From positions 1 through 64,000 of the forward strand of contig JAAYAD010000057.1 of the NCBI GenBank assembly GCA_012719545.1: a DNA stretch of 64,000 nt, read 5' to 3'. Below, in pieces: positions 9,887 to 20,225 of this stretch; the first letter of the stretch is position 1; each line of letters starts with the position of its first letter. Made by a program: the position numbers and the translations under genes. Under the pieces are notes generated by a model. It saw nothing but the letters and a program-made list of their open reading frames with translations, did no database searches and was not told the origin of the DNA. The stretch comes from Clostridiaceae bacterium (lineage in GTDB: Bacteria > Bacillota > Clostridia > DSM-8532).

Positions 9887-10978
9887 TTAAGTAGTCTTTC
9901 CTTTGGGGATTGAGATAAATATTCTGAATCCGTTGTCGGAAGTTATATTGACATTTCCTCCAAGGGCAGCAACTCTGTCCGAAATATTTTTAAGGCCGAT
10001 GCCGTTTTCAATATTGCAGCTTACGGATGAACCGTTGTCCTTTATTATAAGCTGATAGATTGCCGGAAGCTCCCTGACGGTTATTGATGCCTCGGTTGCA
10101 TCAGAGTGCTTTATAATATTTGCCAAGGCTTCCTTAATAACTGCAATAAAGCAGAACTTTATATTCTTAGCCAATTTGCTTTCCACGTCATAATAGAATT
10201 TGACCGGGCAAAACTCAAAGCTGTCAATTAATTTATCAATTTCTGCACGTAGGTCAATTGATTCGTCGTAGAGTCCGTGGACGCTTGCACGTATGCTGTC
10301 CATGGCTTCAGAAAGGCTGTTTTTAATTTGATGCAACTCTTCCTTTATCTTTTCATCCTTGTTTACGGCTAGAAGTGCCCCAACCTGCAGTATTGATCTT
10401 GATATTAAATGTCCCACATTGTCATGTATATCCCTTGCTATCCTGTTTCTTTCACTTAATGTTGCAAGGTGTATCTCGTAATCCTGTTTGTCCAACAGTT
10501 CCTTGTTTTGCTTCTCAAGCCTTGTGGAGATTTCAACCGCATTGTCCCGAAGCCTTTTGTATTCGTCCGTAAGTTCCTGAATTGAAGATGTACGCCTGCT
10601 TAAAATAAATACAAGAATGACCAACCCTCCAATGAGAAGGTTTGATACTAAATCTGAATCTAATGAGGTAGCAATGGGCAGAAAGGACAGGCACCAAAAC
10701 CATTTGGGTTTAGTGGATATAACATCATAAGTGATAAGGGGAAGAAAAAACCTAAATGATGGCATCAGAAAAGATACTGCTATAAAAACAACGAATGACA
10801 ATGCCTTAAATCTTTGGTTTTCCAGGTAGCTTAATAACGTGCTTAAGGTAATAGATACCAAAAACGGCACGATCAAATAAGGGTCATTCACATTGGATAT
10901 GAACAGTATGAAGGAAACTATCAAAATGCCAAGCTTGTCAAGCAATATATTCATCAGCCGTACCTTGAATAATACCAA
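9887..10978 (-). CDS. NarL-type sensor histidine kinase (HisKA_3)
   Basis: ERNRIARDIHDNVGHLISRS; C-terminal HATPase (GIGLKNISDRVAALGG); multi-TM N-terminus. Confidence 0.93.
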   Translation of the reverse strand: MVLFKVRLMNILLDKLGILIVSFILFISNVNDPYLIVPFLVSITLSTLLSYLENQRFKALSFVVFIAVSFLMPSFRFFLPLITYDVISTKPKWFWCLSFLPIATSLDSDLVSNLLIGGLVILVFILSRRTSSIQELTDEYKRLRDNAVEISTRLEKQNKELLDKQDYEIHLATLSERNRIARDIHDNVGHLISRSILQVGALLAVNKDEKIKEELHQIKNSLSEAMDSIRASVHGLYDESIDLRAEIDKLIDSFEFCPVKFYYDVESKLAKNIKFCFIAVIKEALANIIKHSDATEASITVRELPAIYQLIIKDNGSSVSCNIENGIGLKNISDRVAALGGNVNITSDNGFRIFISIPKGKTT

Positions 10979-11179
10979 GTTTTAATGAAATAACCATTAC
11001 TCTCTAAATTCTAGCATTTTGCTTTAGCTGCCTCAAGCCTGCAATGACATTCCTCATATCAGATTTGGAGCCAAATCACTAAGAAATGAGAGATGAATGA
11101 GATATCATGTTATATGTAAAATACTGATGCTCATTACAAACCCTTATATAGAAATTTAAGGTCTTTTGGGAGGTATACC

Positions 11180-12112
11180 ATGGTTATAAAGGTTAAGAAT
11201 CTGGTTAAACGTTATGGTGATTTAATTGCGTTGGATCATTTAAGTCTGGAAGTGAAGGAAGGAGAGATTTTTGGACTTCTTGGGCCGAATGGCTCCGGCA
11301 AAACCACTGCAATTAACTGCATCCTCTCCTTATTAAAGTATGACAAGGGAACCATTGAAGTCTATGGTCGCCAAATGTCCCCCGATGCATATGACATAAA
11401 AAGAAGAATTGGAATAATTATGCAAAATGTGGCTGTCTTTGATGAGTTGACGGTCTACGAAAATATAGATTATTTCTGCGGCTTGTATGTCCGGGATAAA
11501 AAAAGAAGGAAACAGCTTGTTGACGAAGCCATAGAATTTGTTGGCATCAAGGATTTTGTGAAGTTTTATCCCAAGAAATTAAGCGGAGGACTGTTAAGAA
11601 GGCTTAATATAGCATGCGGCATAGCTCACAAACCCGATCTTATAATTCTGGATGAGCCAACGGTAGCTGTTGACCCTCAGAGCCGCAACAACATACTGGA
11701 AGGGATAAAAAGGCTTAACAGCGAGGGTGCAACAATCCTGTACACATCCCACTATATGGAAGAAGTTGAGGAGATCTGCACAAGAATAGCCATTATGGAT
11801 AAAGGGAAGATAATTGCCTCAGGAACCAAAGAGGAACTTAAAGGAATGATAAATTCCGGAGAAAGGCTTACTGTGGAACTTTTTAAAACAGACAGCAGCA
11901 TCATAGACGGTGTTTTGAATCTTCCCAATATAGTGTCGGCAGAATTTGACGGCAATCTGCTAATTGTACGGTCGATCAAGGGCAAAAATAATCTGCTTAA
12001 ACTCCTGGACTATTTAAAATCAAGGGATATAGATGTAGGGAAGGTATATTCGGAGCCGCCCACCCTCAATGACGTTTTCCTTGAAATAACGGGCAAAGAA
12101 TTAAGGGATTGA
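11180..12112 (+). CDS. ABC transporter ATP-binding protein (ABC-2 type)
   Basis: Walker A GPNGSGKTT, signature LSGGLLRRLNIACGI, Walker B LIILDEPTVAVDP. Confidence 0.95.
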   Translation: MVIKVKNLVKRYGDLIALDHLSLEVKEGEIFGLLGPNGSGKTTAINCILSLLKYDKGTIEVYGRQMSPDAYDIKRRIGIIMQNVAVFDELTVYENIDYFCGLYVRDKKRRKQLVDEAIEFVGIKDFVKFYPKKLSGGLLRRLNIACGIAHKPDLIILDEPTVAVDPQSRNNILEGIKRLNSEGATILYTSHYMEEVEEICTRIAIMDKGKIIASGTKEELKGMINSGERLTVELFKTDSSIIDGVLNLPNIVSAEFDGNLLIVRSIKGKNNLLKLLDYLKSRDIDVGKVYSEPPTLNDVFLEITGKELRD

Positions 12113-12122
12113 GGAGGATTTT

Positions 12123-13275
12123 ATGGTCTTAAGAAACTACTTTTACAGGCTCAAATGTATTGTAAGAGACAGGCACTCCATGTTTTGGACCCTTATGTTT
12201 CCATTGCTTTTGGCTACGATGTTTCATATGGCGTTCCTGAATCTTTCAAATGGCTTAAACTTTTCCCAGATTAAAATTGCTATTGTTGACATTGATGAAT
12301 ACAGAAATAATACAGGCTTTGTCAGCGCCATAGAGGCGGTGTCAAACACAGATGAAAATCAGAAGTCTGACGCACTCTTTAATTTAAAATACACAACACT
12401 TGAGGAAGCCAGAAAGCTTCTTGATGACGATAAGATTGAAGGCTATATCATATGTGACAGTGAAATAAAGCTTACTGTCAAGGAAACAGGAATAAATGAA
12501 ACTATAATAAAATCATTCCTTGATTACTATCTTCAGACATCATCAACAATTGGGACAATTGCAGGAGTAAATCCGGAAGCTGTTAATAAAGGGCTTATTG
12601 AAACATTGAGCGACAAGGCTGATTATCTGAAAGAAATCGCCTATGGCAAATCTGAGCCTGACAGTACGGTTGTTTTCTTCTATTCATTAATTGCTATGAC
12701 TTGCTTTTATGGAAGCTTTTGGGGGCTGAAAGAAGTGACTGCGCTTCAGGCGGATTTATCCTATGAGGGGGCAAGGCTTAGTGTTGCTCCTGTCCATAAA
12801 ATGAAGATGTTTATTTCTTCCTTTCTTGCTGCATTTACTGTTGAGCTTATTGAAGTATTCCTTTTGATTTCTTATCTTAAGTTTATTCTTAATGTGAGCT
12901 TTGGCGGCGAGCTTTTGTATATACTTCTGGCATGCATAACAGGCACTTTCACAGGAGTAACCTACGGGACATTCATAGCTTCAGTGGTCAAAGGGGGAGA
13001 GGGTATTAAAATCGGCATCCTTATCGGTACTTCCATGACAATGTCCTTCCTTGCAGGTTTAATGTATGAAAAAATGACGTATAGTTAAAACCAATGTCCC
13101 AATTTTAGCATATCTTAACCCACTGAACCTTATATCCGACTCTTTCTATGCTTTGTATTACTATAATACTCACCAACAATTCTTTATAAATATAGCCATA
13201 CTTTGTCTATTTGCTCTGACATTCAGTACTATAACCTACCTTAGAATCAGGAGGCAGAGGTATGCAAGTCTTTAA
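12123..13275 (+). pseudogene. ABC-2 type permease, apparently frameshifted near 13080-13087
   Basis: ORF stops at 13088 (...LMYEKMTYS*). The +1 frame from about 13082 continues the family-typical C-terminus IVKTNVPILAYLNPLNLISDSFYALYYYNTHQQFFINIAILCLFALTFSTITYLRIRRQRYASL* to 13275, restoring a length close to the downstream paralogue. Confidence 0.8.
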
Positions 13276-14428
13276 AGCTTTTTTTAAGATTATAGTCAAG
13301 AATTTAGGTCAAATACTCATATATATTGTGGTGTTTTTGTCGGTAACGGTTGCTCTTACTAAGCTCAATAACACTGCTGATTATACAGGCTTTACCGAAA
13401 CAAAGGTTAATATAGCCTTTATTAATAATGATGAAGATTCATGGCTTGTTGAAGGCCTTAGAAACCAGCTTCTTAAACATACCAATATAATAAGTGTTGA
13501 TGATGATACACGTAAGCTTCAGGATGCGTTGTTTTTCAGGGAAGTTGAATACATTGTTAGGATTCCCCATGGTTTTGCAGAAAAGTTTTTAAACAAGGAA
13601 GATGTTACTATAGAAAAAACCACAATTCCCAATTCTTCCAGGGAAATTTACATTGATATGTTAATCAACAAATACTTAAATACTGCCAAAGCCTATATTT
13701 CATATTCCGATGGCTTGTCCGGGGAAACAATATTAAGTCAGATAGAAAAGGATTTAGCACAGGAAACCAAAGTATCTATGGCCTTTCCAACTGACAATAT
13801 AACATTGATTGAGCAGAGGGCATTCTTTTTTAACTACTTGGCATATGCTTTGTTTGCTGTGTTAATCTTAGGCGTAAGTTCGGTTATGATGGTTTTTGGC
13901 AAACCTGATTTAAAACGGCGTAATTTATGTTCTCCTTTAAGACAGAGGGAAATGAATTTTCAGTTGATTATTGGCAATGTAAGTTTTGCCGTAATTACAT
14001 GGTTATTGTTGAGTATTACAGGCTTTTTCCTTTTCGGAAGTTACATGTTAAGTTTAAATGGCCTGCTTTTCATGCTTAACTCTTTATTGTTCACCTTTGC
14101 AGCCCTTTCAATCAGTTTTCTTATTGGGAATGTTGTTAAAACCCAAAATGCCATGCATGCCGTTACCAATGTTGTTGCACTTGGTACCAGCTTTATAAGC
14201 GGAGTGTTTGTTCCACAGGATTTGCTTAGCGAGTCTGTACTCAGGATTGGCAGCTTTACTCCAACTTATTGGTATGTAGTCAATAATAATACCATAGCTA
14301 ATTTGGTAAATTTTAGTACAGAAAAGCTTGTGTCAATATTTGGAAATATGCTTATAATGTCAGGCTTTACGGCAGCAATTATCTCAATAACTCTGGTAAT
14401 TACAAAGCAAAGGAGAACCAGCAATTAA
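13262..14428 (+). CDS. ABC-2 type permease
   Basis: Multi-TM ABC-2 membrane protein, start overlapping the restored end of the upstream permease. Confidence 0.87.
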   Translation: MQVFKAFFKIIVKNLGQILIYIVVFLSVTVALTKLNNTADYTGFTETKVNIAFINNDEDSWLVEGLRNQLLKHTNIISVDDDTRKLQDALFFREVEYIVRIPHGFAEKFLNKEDVTIEKTTIPNSSREIYIDMLINKYLNTAKAYISYSDGLSGETILSQIEKDLAQETKVSMAFPTDNITLIEQRAFFFNYLAYALFAVLILGVSSVMMVFGKPDLKRRNLCSPLRQREMNFQLIIGNVSFAVITWLLLSITGFFLFGSYMLSLNGLLFMLNSLLFTFAALSISFLIGNVVKTQNAMHAVTNVVALGTSFISGVFVPQDLLSESVLRIGSFTPTYWYVVNNNTIANLVNFSTEKLVSIFGNMLIMSGFTAAIISITLVITKQRRTSN

Positions 14429-14505
14429 TTCAACCATACTTATGAATCTATGTATTTACGAATATTATATTTGCCTATTAAACTCATAACTTAATTTGAT
14501 ATGTT

Positions 14506-14531
14506 AAAGGCCGATTTTTTAATCGGTCTTT
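14506..14531 (+). terminator. Intrinsic terminator
   Basis: AAAGGCCGATT-TTTT-AATCGGTCTTTTT. Confidence 0.7.
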
Positions 14532-14647
14532 TTGATTCTTCAAATTTCGAAGGATTTTAACACAGATATTTCGTATGCCTTAGGTTTTTTATGATAAAAT
14601 AATATATCAGCCAATGAAATATTTACCGCAAGTTTTAGTTTGAAGGG

Positions 14648-16291
14648 ATGAGCAGATTGAGCAGCAACAAAACAGTGTATATCTTCGGGCATAAGAATCC
14701 TGACACCGATTCAACCTGTGCGGCAATAACCTATGCCTATCTTAAAAATAGGCTGGATCCGGATACAGAATATATTCCTGCCGTTTTAGGTGAAATAAAC
14801 AAGGAAGCCTTGTTCTCACTTAATTATTTTGGGGTTGAAAAGCCTATAAAATTGGACAATTTAAAGCCCAAAGCCGCAGATATGCGTTTGGAAAAGATAA
14901 CTCCTGTTCATGAACAGGATTCCATTCAGGAAGTTGCTAAAAAAATCGTCAATACAACAGGTAAAACATTGCCTGTGGTTGATGACAGCGATCGCCTTAT
15001 GGGTGTTATATCCATTACAGACCTGGTTCCTGCTTTGATTTCATCTTATCAGAGAAACAATCTTCAGGAAATGGAAATTCCTTTGGGAAACCTGTTGGAG
15101 GTTCTGCAGCTGAAAATAATCCATGGAAAGCTGGATGATGAGATTTTCAGAGGGAATGTATATATATTTAGTGACCTGACATATTACCAGAGAATCTCAA
15201 AAAACGGCCTGATAATATGCAACAAGCATGAGTATGGAGCGGGCTTTATCTTTTCACTTGAGCCTAAGTACATTATTGTTGCAGATGTGGAGGACAGCTC
15301 TGAAATTAAGACAATACCCGGTTATGACGGTGTAATTTTTACCTCCGACAAAAATATATACGAGCTTGTACAGGCAATTAACCTGGCACAGCCAATTTCT
15401 GAACTTATTAAAAAGGAAGGCCTTGAGTATTTTGCCCTTTCCGAAGACCTTGAGGACGTAAGAAAGAATATGTTGTCTTCACGGTACAGAAGATTCCCTG
15501 TTGTTAACGAGCATGGTCATGTAATGGGCATGATATCCCGAAGCAACTTAATGGATATTCGTCCAAAGGAAGTAATCCTGGTTGACCATAATGAGAGGGC
15601 CCAGTCCATAGACGGCATTGAAACAAACAGAATTCTGGAGGTTATAGACCACCACAGAATAGCGGATTTCCAGACCATGGGGCCTTTGTATTACAGGGCA
15701 GAGCCTGTGGGAAGCACCAACACCATAATTTGCAAGATGTACATGGAGAACAACGTTGAAATACCAAAAGATATGGCCGGCTTAATGCTTAGCGGAATTC
15801 TTTCTGATACACTTTTGTTTAAATCTCCTACCTGTACTCCGATTGATAAGAAACTGGCAGAGAAACTGGCTGATATCGCCGGTGTCAACATTCAGGAATA
15901 CGGGCTTAAAATGTTCTCCAATTCCGAAAATCTCACCGACGTACCGCCCAGAACCATTATTACAAGGGATATGAAGAAGTTCACAATAGGGGATTACAAG
16001 GTTTCTGTATCCCAGGTTAATGTGGGAGATATTGAAACATTTCATAATATATTTGACCAGATTAAAGAGGAGCTTGAAGATTTCCGCAAGGATAATAAAC
16101 TGGATCTCTCAATCCTCATGCTTACAAGCCTTGTTATAGGCGGAACCGAACTTATTGTAACAGGAGATGCAAGATGGCTTGCCGAAGCAGCTTTCGGACT
16201 TGAAAAAGGCAAGGAAAGCATATTCATCAAGGATATGTTCTCACGCAAAAAACAGGTTGTTCCAAAGCTTATGGAAGCTGCATATATGTAA
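14648..16291 (+). CDS. Manganese-dependent inorganic pyrophosphatase with CBS/DRTGG domains
   Basis: FGHKNPDTDSTCAAI; CBS domains (MGVISITDLV; MGMISRSNLMD); VDHNERAQS, VIDHHRIADF, EPVGSTNTI. Confidence 0.95.
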   Translation: MSRLSSNKTVYIFGHKNPDTDSTCAAITYAYLKNRLDPDTEYIPAVLGEINKEALFSLNYFGVEKPIKLDNLKPKAADMRLEKITPVHEQDSIQEVAKKIVNTTGKTLPVVDDSDRLMGVISITDLVPALISSYQRNNLQEMEIPLGNLLEVLQLKIIHGKLDDEIFRGNVYIFSDLTYYQRISKNGLIICNKHEYGAGFIFSLEPKYIIVADVEDSSEIKTIPGYDGVIFTSDKNIYELVQAINLAQPISELIKKEGLEYFALSEDLEDVRKNMLSSRYRRFPVVNEHGHVMGMISRSNLMDIRPKEVILVDHNERAQSIDGIETNRILEVIDHHRIADFQTMGPLYYRAEPVGSTNTIICKMYMENNVEIPKDMAGLMLSGILSDTLLFKSPTCTPIDKKLAEKLADIAGVNIQEYGLKMFSNSENLTDVPPRTIITRDMKKFTIGDYKVSVSQVNVGDIETFHNIFDQIKEELEDFRKDNKLDLSILMLTSLVIGGTELIVTGDARWLAEAAFGLEKGKESIFIKDMFSRKKQVVPKLMEAAYM

Positions 16292-16326
16292 TGGTTATAC
16301 ATCAATACAAGAAGTTACAGGATTTA

Positions 16327-16360
16327 AAGCCCGCATGCGTATTATGCGGGCTTAATTTTT
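16327..16360 (+). terminator. Intrinsic terminator
   Basis: AAGCCCGCAT-GCGTATT-ATGCGGGCTT followed by AATTTTT. Confidence 0.8.
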
Positions 16361-16596
16361 GCTATAAAACTGAACAGTTGACAGTACATGCTTGCCGCAT
16401 TATAGTCATGTTGTTATATTGTGGATTTGTGGTAAAATTAAAGCAGCATTTTTTAATTCAGCAAATATAATATATTATTACGCTATATGTGTGGGAAGGA
16501 AAATTGTAAACCTTGATTGATAAACGTGATTTTTATCATACAAATACCACCGAAAAAAGGATAAAATAGTATCATGAAGTAAAATGAGGTGGTAAT

Positions 16597-17307
16597 ATGT
16601 CAAAATTCTATACAGAAATATCAAGGTACTATGACTATATTTTTCCTGTTAGTGATGCTCAGCTTAAGTTAATAAAAGAGCTTGCAGGAAATCCTCCTAA
16701 GGATATTCTGGATGTTGCCTGCGGGAGCGGGGGATATTCAAAAGCATTAAGCAATGAGGGGTATACGGTAACTGCCATTGACCTTGATGAAAGCATGGTT
16801 AATTCTCTTAGAGAAGCAAACAGCAAGGTTGATGCCAGAGTAATGAACATGCTTGATATAGAAACTTTAAATAAAAAATATGACCTTATCTTTTGCATTG
16901 GCAATTCCCTTGTACACTTAAAAGATTCGGATGAAATATTGAGGTTTCTTAAAGCCTGCAAAAACTGCCTTAAAGATGAAGGACGGCTTCTTATCCAGAT
17001 TATCAATTACGACAGGATTCTGGCAAAAGACATAAAAAGCCTTCCCACAATAAAGAATGACGAGCACAATATTACTTTTGAAAGATACTATTCATACCTG
17101 CCGGATATTAATATGGTGGACTTTAAGACAATTCTGAAAACAGGACAGGAAGAATTGGAAAACCATCAGCTTCTTTACCCAGCAAAATCTGGGGAGCTTA
17201 AAGAACTGTTAAATAAGGCGGGTTTCAGTAATTCTATGTATTACGGCAGTTTCAAAAAAGATACTTATCAGCCGATGGACTTCTATGCTTTAGTCATAGT
17301 TGCATAG
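16597..17307 (+). CDS. Class I SAM-dependent methyltransferase
   Basis: ILDVACGSGGYSKAL motif I; DLIFCIGNSLVHL. Confidence 0.9.
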   Translation: MSKFYTEISRYYDYIFPVSDAQLKLIKELAGNPPKDILDVACGSGGYSKALSNEGYTVTAIDLDESMVNSLREANSKVDARVMNMLDIETLNKKYDLIFCIGNSLVHLKDSDEILRFLKACKNCLKDEGRLLIQIINYDRILAKDIKSLPTIKNDEHNITFERYYSYLPDINMVDFKTILKTGQEELENHQLLYPAKSGELKELLNKAGFSNSMYYGSFKKDTYQPMDFYALVIVA

Positions 17308-17481
17308 TCCAGATTGTTAAATCTTCATAATTTTCATAACTATATTATGTTTTTTGGTTAATACAAGCGATTTTTTTGGTATAATTGTATCAAGCACATA
17401 AGATTTATTATTTTGAAGAACAAGATCTTTAATAGTCTAATCTGTGTGGCAGCTCTGACGAATGGGGAAAGGTTGAACATC

Positions 17482-18606
17482 ATGGAAAAAATGCGATTAT
17501 TTGCAGTATTGCTGGCTTTGGTATTTGTTTTTGCCGGATGCAGTCAAGTCAAAGCCGATAAGGATACGGATACAGCTATAAAAATAGCCACGCTGGAGAG
17601 TAATGAATCCGGTCAGGCGCTACAACTGCCACAGGAAGCCCCTGGTACTTTAGCGATAACTGCTGAAGATACTTTTTTTGGTGAATGGCAAATTGCAAAA
17701 GAAATAGCATTTGCTCCTGCATCAGCATACAGTATTGATGACATAAATTCTTTAATAGGTAAGACACTGACATTTTCAGAAGAAAAAGCAACCTGTTTTG
17801 GTGACATGATAGATTATATAAACCTTACCGCAGTTAGTCCCGTTTACACAAAATCAGTCATAACAAAAGAAGATTTTGAAGAAGCTAACAGAGTAACATT
17901 TGACAAATTAGGCATAGATGGTGATTCTGTTACTCAAATTGAGGTATCAGACGTTAAGGGGAATGGAGCTACTATCTATATTAAGGATGGAGATACATTA
18001 ATTCTGTCCGGCGGAGGAGTGTATCTTGAGCTTTGCAGAGTTAAACCCCAATCCGTAATAAAGGCATACAAGGAAGTATTGCTTAACAATGCCGAATTCT
18101 TTAGTACAGATAGTCAGAAAAAGGTATTGTTTTATGATTTCCTGACTGACAGGAAAATTTATGATACTGACTTTAAGGCAGTCAATTTTACTGTACTTGA
18201 CATGGATGGCGATAATATCCCTGAAGTTATCATTGGTCTTACTGTAAACGATGAACCTCAATTCTATGAAGTCCTGCATTATTCAAATAATACTGTTTAC
18301 GGTTATCTTTTAACCAACAGGGTTTTGGGAGACCTTAAAAATGATGGGACTTTTATTTTTTCAGGCGGTGCAGCAGATACCGGAGTGGGAAAATTAAAGT
18401 TTGATTCAGATGACTTTAGCATTGACATTTTAGGATACAGTAAATCAAGTCAGGGTGAAACCGACTTAACCGTATCGTATTTCATAGCCAATAAAACCGT
18501 TGAAAAAGAATACTTTGATGTTTTCTTAAACAAACAGACAGAAAAAACAAGTGTTACATGGCATGAATTTTCTCAGAGCAATATTGAAGCGGAACTTACT
18601 GAATAA
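17482..18606 (+). CDS. Putative lipoprotein of unknown function
   Basis: MEKMRLFAVLLALVFVFAGC lipobox; start chosen downstream of the ORF-track start. Confidence 0.7.
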   Translation: MEKMRLFAVLLALVFVFAGCSQVKADKDTDTAIKIATLESNESGQALQLPQEAPGTLAITAEDTFFGEWQIAKEIAFAPASAYSIDDINSLIGKTLTFSEEKATCFGDMIDYINLTAVSPVYTKSVITKEDFEEANRVTFDKLGIDGDSVTQIEVSDVKGNGATIYIKDGDTLILSGGGVYLELCRVKPQSVIKAYKEVLLNNAEFFSTDSQKKVLFYDFLTDRKIYDTDFKAVNFTVLDMDGDNIPEVIIGLTVNDEPQFYEVLHYSNNTVYGYLLTNRVLGDLKNDGTFIFSGGAADTGVGKLKFDSDDFSIDILGYSKSSQGETDLTVSYFIANKTVEKEYFDVFLNKQTEKTSVTWHEFSQSNIEAELTE

Positions 18607-18660
18607 CCATAATTATGAGCATATTAATCATTAATCACTGAGTTCCTGCAGAACATTAAT

Positions 18661-18684
18661 AAAAGCCACTATACAGTGGCTTTT
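18661..18684. terminator. Intrinsic terminator
   Basis: AAAAGCCACT-ATA-CAGTGGCTTTT. Confidence 0.75.
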
Positions 18685-18779
18685 CTATGTATTTTTATGA
18701 AGACAGAAATTAAAACTGTCAAAAGTATTTTTGCTGATTTTAACTTTGAACTTGCATCCCAAAGATGCAGAAATATATC

Positions 18780-19256
18780 TCAGCTTGCAGTTTTATTTAT
18801 AAAGTCAATTTGATACTGAACATCTCCATACTTTCTTTCATTGTCAATTATAGTACCCTCTGTAAGTGTGATACAAAGAACAATGGAGTCGGGATTGTCT
18901 TCGTCGCCTACTTCATCGAACCAGTCGAAGACCTTTTTAAATTTAGCCCTTATTCTTGCATTTTTCTCATCTTTGACCCAGCCAAGATTTTCAGCTATGC
19001 CATTGAAAGCAAACCAATCAAGACCGGCAACGGCAACCTCGTTATTTTTCTCAATCTGCAGCATTTTGCTTTTTCTTGCATCAGTAGAAACATAAAACTT
19101 GCCGTCTTCATAGTAAGCACATACCATACGGGCAGCAGGACGGGGCATACCGGCTGCGTTTGGAGAAAGTGATATTGTTGCAAGTCCTATAAGTACTTCC
19201 TTATCGTTTCCGCAGCGTTCTTCCAATAGCTTGATTGCGTTTTCGTATTTGCTCAT
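18780..19256 (-). CDS. Pyridoxamine 5'-phosphate oxidase-family protein
   Basis: GKFYVSTDARKSKMLQIEKNNEVAVAG split-barrel flavin-binding pattern. Confidence 0.85.
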   Translation of the reverse strand: MSKYENAIKLLEERCGNDKEVLIGLATISLSPNAAGMPRPAARMVCAYYEDGKFYVSTDARKSKMLQIEKNNEVAVAGLDWFAFNGIAENLGWVKDEKNARIRAKFKKVFDWFDEVGDEDNPDSIVLCITLTEGTIIDNERKYGDVQYQIDFINKTAS

Positions 19257-19549
19257 TGTAAAACTCTCCTTTATGTTAAATATGATAAAGTGGAACCACT
19301 TGAACTTTAATTCAGCAGTATATTACAATATAACCATAAAGTAACTTGGTTGCCCGTCTTGTACTGTTGGCTGATAGTGCTTTTAAATATTTTTTTTGCT
19401 TTATTACCGTCACCATTAGTGTGGGTATAGTTTGGTTTAGTAATATATGGATAGATTATAACATAACATTTGACTCTCTGGGCTATTTAAATATTGAATT
19501 TCATATAACTTTCCAATATCCTTGGAAATTAATAAAAGGGGTTGATATA

Positions 19550-19942
19550 ATGCCACTTGTCAAAATTGAGATTTTAAAAGGCAAAAGTCCGGAGTATAAA
19601 AAAGCTTTACTGGACGGGGTACATAAGGCGCTGGTTGACTGCTTTAAAATACCTGACTACGACAGAAACCAGAGATTGTACGAATTAGACAGGGAAAACT
19701 TTGAATTTTCCTCAAACAAGACAGAGAACTTTGTGCTGATAGAATTAACCGTATTTAAAGGAAGAAGCTATGAGGCTAAAAAAAGCCTGTATAAAGCCAT
19801 AGTGGATAACCTGGAAAAGGCTCTTGGCATTAAAAGGACTGATGTATTAATAGTCATCCACGAACCTCCATTAGAGAATTGGGGAGTTGCAGGAGGAGTA
19901 CCTGCAAGCGAAGTTGATTTAGGCTTCAAGGTGGACGTATAA
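19550..19942 (+). CDS. Tautomerase-family protein
   Basis: MPLVKIEILKGKSPEYKKALLDGVHKALVDCFKIP with N-terminal Pro after Met; VLIVIHEPPLENWGVAGG. Confidence 0.85.
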   Translation: MPLVKIEILKGKSPEYKKALLDGVHKALVDCFKIPDYDRNQRLYELDRENFEFSSNKTENFVLIELTVFKGRSYEAKKSLYKAIVDNLEKALGIKRTDVLIVIHEPPLENWGVAGGVPASEVDLGFKVDV

Positions 19943-20029
19943 AATGAAATTGAATGTTATCAAATATGGATAAGTTTTTAAGGTCTGATTAAAGATTCAG
20001 ACCTTTTTGCTGTGTAAATATCTAAATTT

Positions 20030-20149
20030 TCAGGGTATCTTCTTTAATAGAAAATGAGTTTCTGTCTCACCGTATTTTTCAAATCCAAGTTTATTATAGA
20101 ACTTTTGAGCATTTAAATTGACCTTAAGTACGCGAAGCGATACCTCAAG
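20030..20149 (-). pseudogene. C-terminal remnant of a GNAT-family N-acetyltransferase
   Basis: Minus-strand reading LEVSLRVLKVNLNAQKFYNKLGFEKYGETETHFLLKKIP*; NxNAxxFYxKLGF is the GNAT C-terminal motif; no N-terminal part present. Confidence 0.75.
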
Positions 20150-20225
20150 TCTAAAATAAAATTGACCAACCCTCATGCCGAGAGATGATATAATGAGTAT
20201 AGTCTTTAAGTGAAAGGATGTACTG

